From assembly GCA_003139735.1 (NCBI GenBank), contig PLGA01000645.1, positions 2,671 through 9,495 of the forward strand: 6,825 nucleotides of DNA, given 5' to 3'. Within the stretch, counting starts at the first letter, position 1, and every line of letters starts with the position of its first letter. The stretch is from Bryobacterales bacterium. GTDB taxonomy: Bacteria > Acidobacteriota > Terriglobia > Bryobacterales > Bryobacteraceae. A model generated the notes under the pieces. The model was not told the origin of the DNA. It made no database searches and was given only the letters and a program-made list of their open reading frames with translations. Positions 5,929 to 6,825 of the stretch are shown here, piece by piece. The translations under genes were made by a program, and so were the position numbers.

Positions 5929-6438
5929 ATGCTGAATTCAGGGAAACGCATCGATCCGGCGGCGCTCAACCTCAAAGAGCAGGTGGTTGCTATCAACCGC
6001 GTCACCAAAGTAGTCAAGGGCGGCAAGAACCTCAGCTTTTCGGCGCTGGTGGTGATCGGCGATCCGTCGGCGAAGGTGGTCGGTTACGGCGTCGGAAAGG
6101 CCAAAGAGGTTCCCTCGGCCATTCGCAAGGGAATCGAGGCCGCCAAGAAGAACCTGCGCAAGGTCCACGTGCTCGATACCACCATTGCGCACCAGGTTCT
6201 CGGCGTCTTCGCCAGTTCGCAGGTGCTGCTCAAACCGGCCGCCCAAGGCACCGGCGTGATCGCCGGCGGGGCCGTACGCGCGGTCCTCACGGCCTGCGGC
6301 GTCCCCAACGTCCTCACCAAGTCGATCGGCCGCCGCAACCCGCACAACGTGGTGAAGGCGACCATCGTAGCGCTCGAATCGTTGCGCGACAGGAACGCCG
6401 TGGCCGAGATGCGCGGCTTGGCCGTGGAGAAACTCTGA
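5929..6438 (+). CDS. rpsE: 30S ribosomal protein S5
   Basis: The 169-residue product has both S5 domains. The double-stranded-RNA-binding-like N-terminal part holds [24 protein letters not shown] (22–45) and [25 protein letters not shown] (52–76). The C-terminal part holds [22 protein letters not shown] (99–120) and [11 protein letters not shown] (135–145). S5 lines the mRNA entry channel with S3 and S4 and affects decoding accuracy. The KGGK loop at 30–33 is the region where spectinomycin-resistance changes are known in other bacteria; it looks intact. A less common detail is TIAHQV at 85–90, where TIPHEV is usual. The ATG at 5929 has GGAG at 5916–5919, 9 nt away. The TGA overlaps the rpmD ATG (TGATG, 6436–6440). 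Confidence 0.97.
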   Translation: MLNSGKRIDPAALNLKEQVVAINRVTKVVKGGKNLSFSALVVIGDPSAKVVGYGVGKAKEVPSAIRKGIEAAKKNLRKVHVLDTTIAHQVLGVFASSQVLLKPAAQGTGVIAGGAVRAVLTACGVPNVLTKSIGRRNPHNVVKATIVALESLRDRNAVAEMRGLAVEKL

Positions 6439-6617
6439 TGGAAGGCACGATCAGAATTAAATTGGTGCGCAGCCCGATCTGCACTCCGGAAAAGCACAAG
6501 CGGATTGTGAAGGGACTGGGCTTGCGCAAGCTCAACCAGGTGGTGGAGCGGCCCGACAGCCCCGTATTCCGCGGCATGGTGAAGAAGGTTCCGCATCTGC
6601 TCGAAGTGGTGGAATAA
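6438..6617 (+). CDS. rpmD: 50S ribosomal protein L30
   Basis: A 59-residue ORF starts at the ATG that overlaps the rpsE stop by one base and ends at TAA 6615–6617. It begins [20 protein letters not shown], continues with the L30 core KRIVKGLGLRKLNQVVERPD (21–40), and ends FRGMVKKVPHLLEVVE. The length of 59 and the GLGLRKLNQ…V motif are typical of bacterial L30, a small 23S rRNA-binding protein on the solvent side of the large subunit. GGAGA at 6426–6430 lies 7 nt upstream, inside rpsE. Its position between rpsE and rplO is canonical. L30 is absent in some bacterial lineages, so its retention is a minor lineage marker. Confidence 0.96.
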   Translation: MEGTIRIKLVRSPICTPEKHKRIVKGLGLRKLNQVVERPDSPVFRGMVKKVPHLLEVVE

Positions 6618-6629
6618 TCGGCGGCTATT

Positions 6630-6635
6630 AAGGAG
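6630..6635 (+). promoter_or_regulatory. Ribosome binding site of rplO
   Basis: AAGGAG is the longest match to the anti-Shine-Dalgarno sequence in the spc half. It sits in the 29-nt rpmD–rplO gap, 11 nt before the ATG at 6647. The gap allows initiation at rplO independent of rpmD, unlike the overlapping genes just upstream. Confidence 0.7.
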
Positions 6636-6646
6636 ATCGAGGCGAC

Positions 6647-6825
6647 ATGAATCTTAGCGGACTAAAACCACCGGTGGGCCAGATGAAGGCCCGCAAGCGC
6701 ATCGGGCGCGGCATGGGGTCGGGCCACGGCAAGACCTCCACGCGCGGCTCGAAAGGCCAGCGCGCGGGCACCGGTTTCGGACAGAAGCGCGGTTTTGAGG
6801 GCGGCCAGATGCCGCTGCACCGCCG
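6647..6825 (+). CDS. rplO: 50S ribosomal protein L15, N-terminal fragment (3' end outside window)
   Basis: The first 59 codons plus two bases are present. The product begins [20 protein letters not shown] and carries the Gly/Arg-rich L15 N-terminus, [19 protein letters not shown] (20–38), then [16 protein letters not shown] (44–59). L15 is a late-assembling 23S rRNA-binding protein, and this long basic N-terminal extension threads into rRNA. The GFEGGQMPL segment leads into the conserved core, which continues beyond the window. The start fits the family N-terminus exactly and is preceded by AAGGAG at 6630–6635. In the usual order secY would follow, but it is not in view. Confidence 0.96.
   Translation, partial: MNLSGLKPPVGQMKARKRIGRGMGSGHGKTSTRGSKGQRAGTGFGQKRGFEGGQMPLHR

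Overview
The window is a stretch of the bacterial S10–spc ribosomal-protein super-operon, all on the + strand and tightly packed. Gene order is the classical one: rplB (3' end only), rpsS, rplV, rpsC, rplP, rpmC, rpsQ, then a 102-nt gap, then rplN, rplX, rplE, rpsN, rpsH, a small non-ribosomal ORF, rplF, rplR, rpsE, rpmD and rplO (5' end only). No expected gene of this order is missing. The DNA is GC-rich with strong G/C preference at third codon positions. That bias explains the long spurious ORFs on the minus strand.

Region 1 (1–2742) is the S10-type half, ending with rpsQ. Gaps are 0–18 nt and Shine-Dalgarno (SD) sequences usually lie inside the preceding gene. The S3 protein carries a disordered tail of about 115 residues. 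Region 2 (2743–2844) is the only real intergenic space. It holds four G-tracts followed by four C-tracts that can form a long imperfect hairpin; the G-tracts alone fit a G-quadruplex pattern. In E. coli this rpsQ/rplN junction is where the S10 operon ends and the spc operon begins. I see no U-tract terminator and no promoter-like AT-rich box here. Region 3 (2845–6825) is the spc-type half. It has translational-coupling overlaps at rplN/rplX, rplF/rplR and rpsE/rpmD.

The clearest departure from the canonical layout is the 71-codon ORF at 4808–5023 between rpsH and rplF. It encodes a charged, probably single-helix protein with an uninterrupted heptad pattern and a Gly/Asn/His tail, and it resembles no ribosomal protein. 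Other unusual points are an S14 with zinc cysteines but an intermediate length, the S3 tail, and a short S17 C-terminal extension.

Taxon: the protein sequences and GC content suggest a GC-rich soil-type bacterium. My best guess is Acidobacteriota (Bryobacterales/Solibacter-like), based on remembered resemblance and not on a search. The genes together make large- and small-subunit proteins in co-ordinated amounts. No complete novel multi-gene system is visible; the small ORF and the rpsQ–rplN element are the items to pursue.
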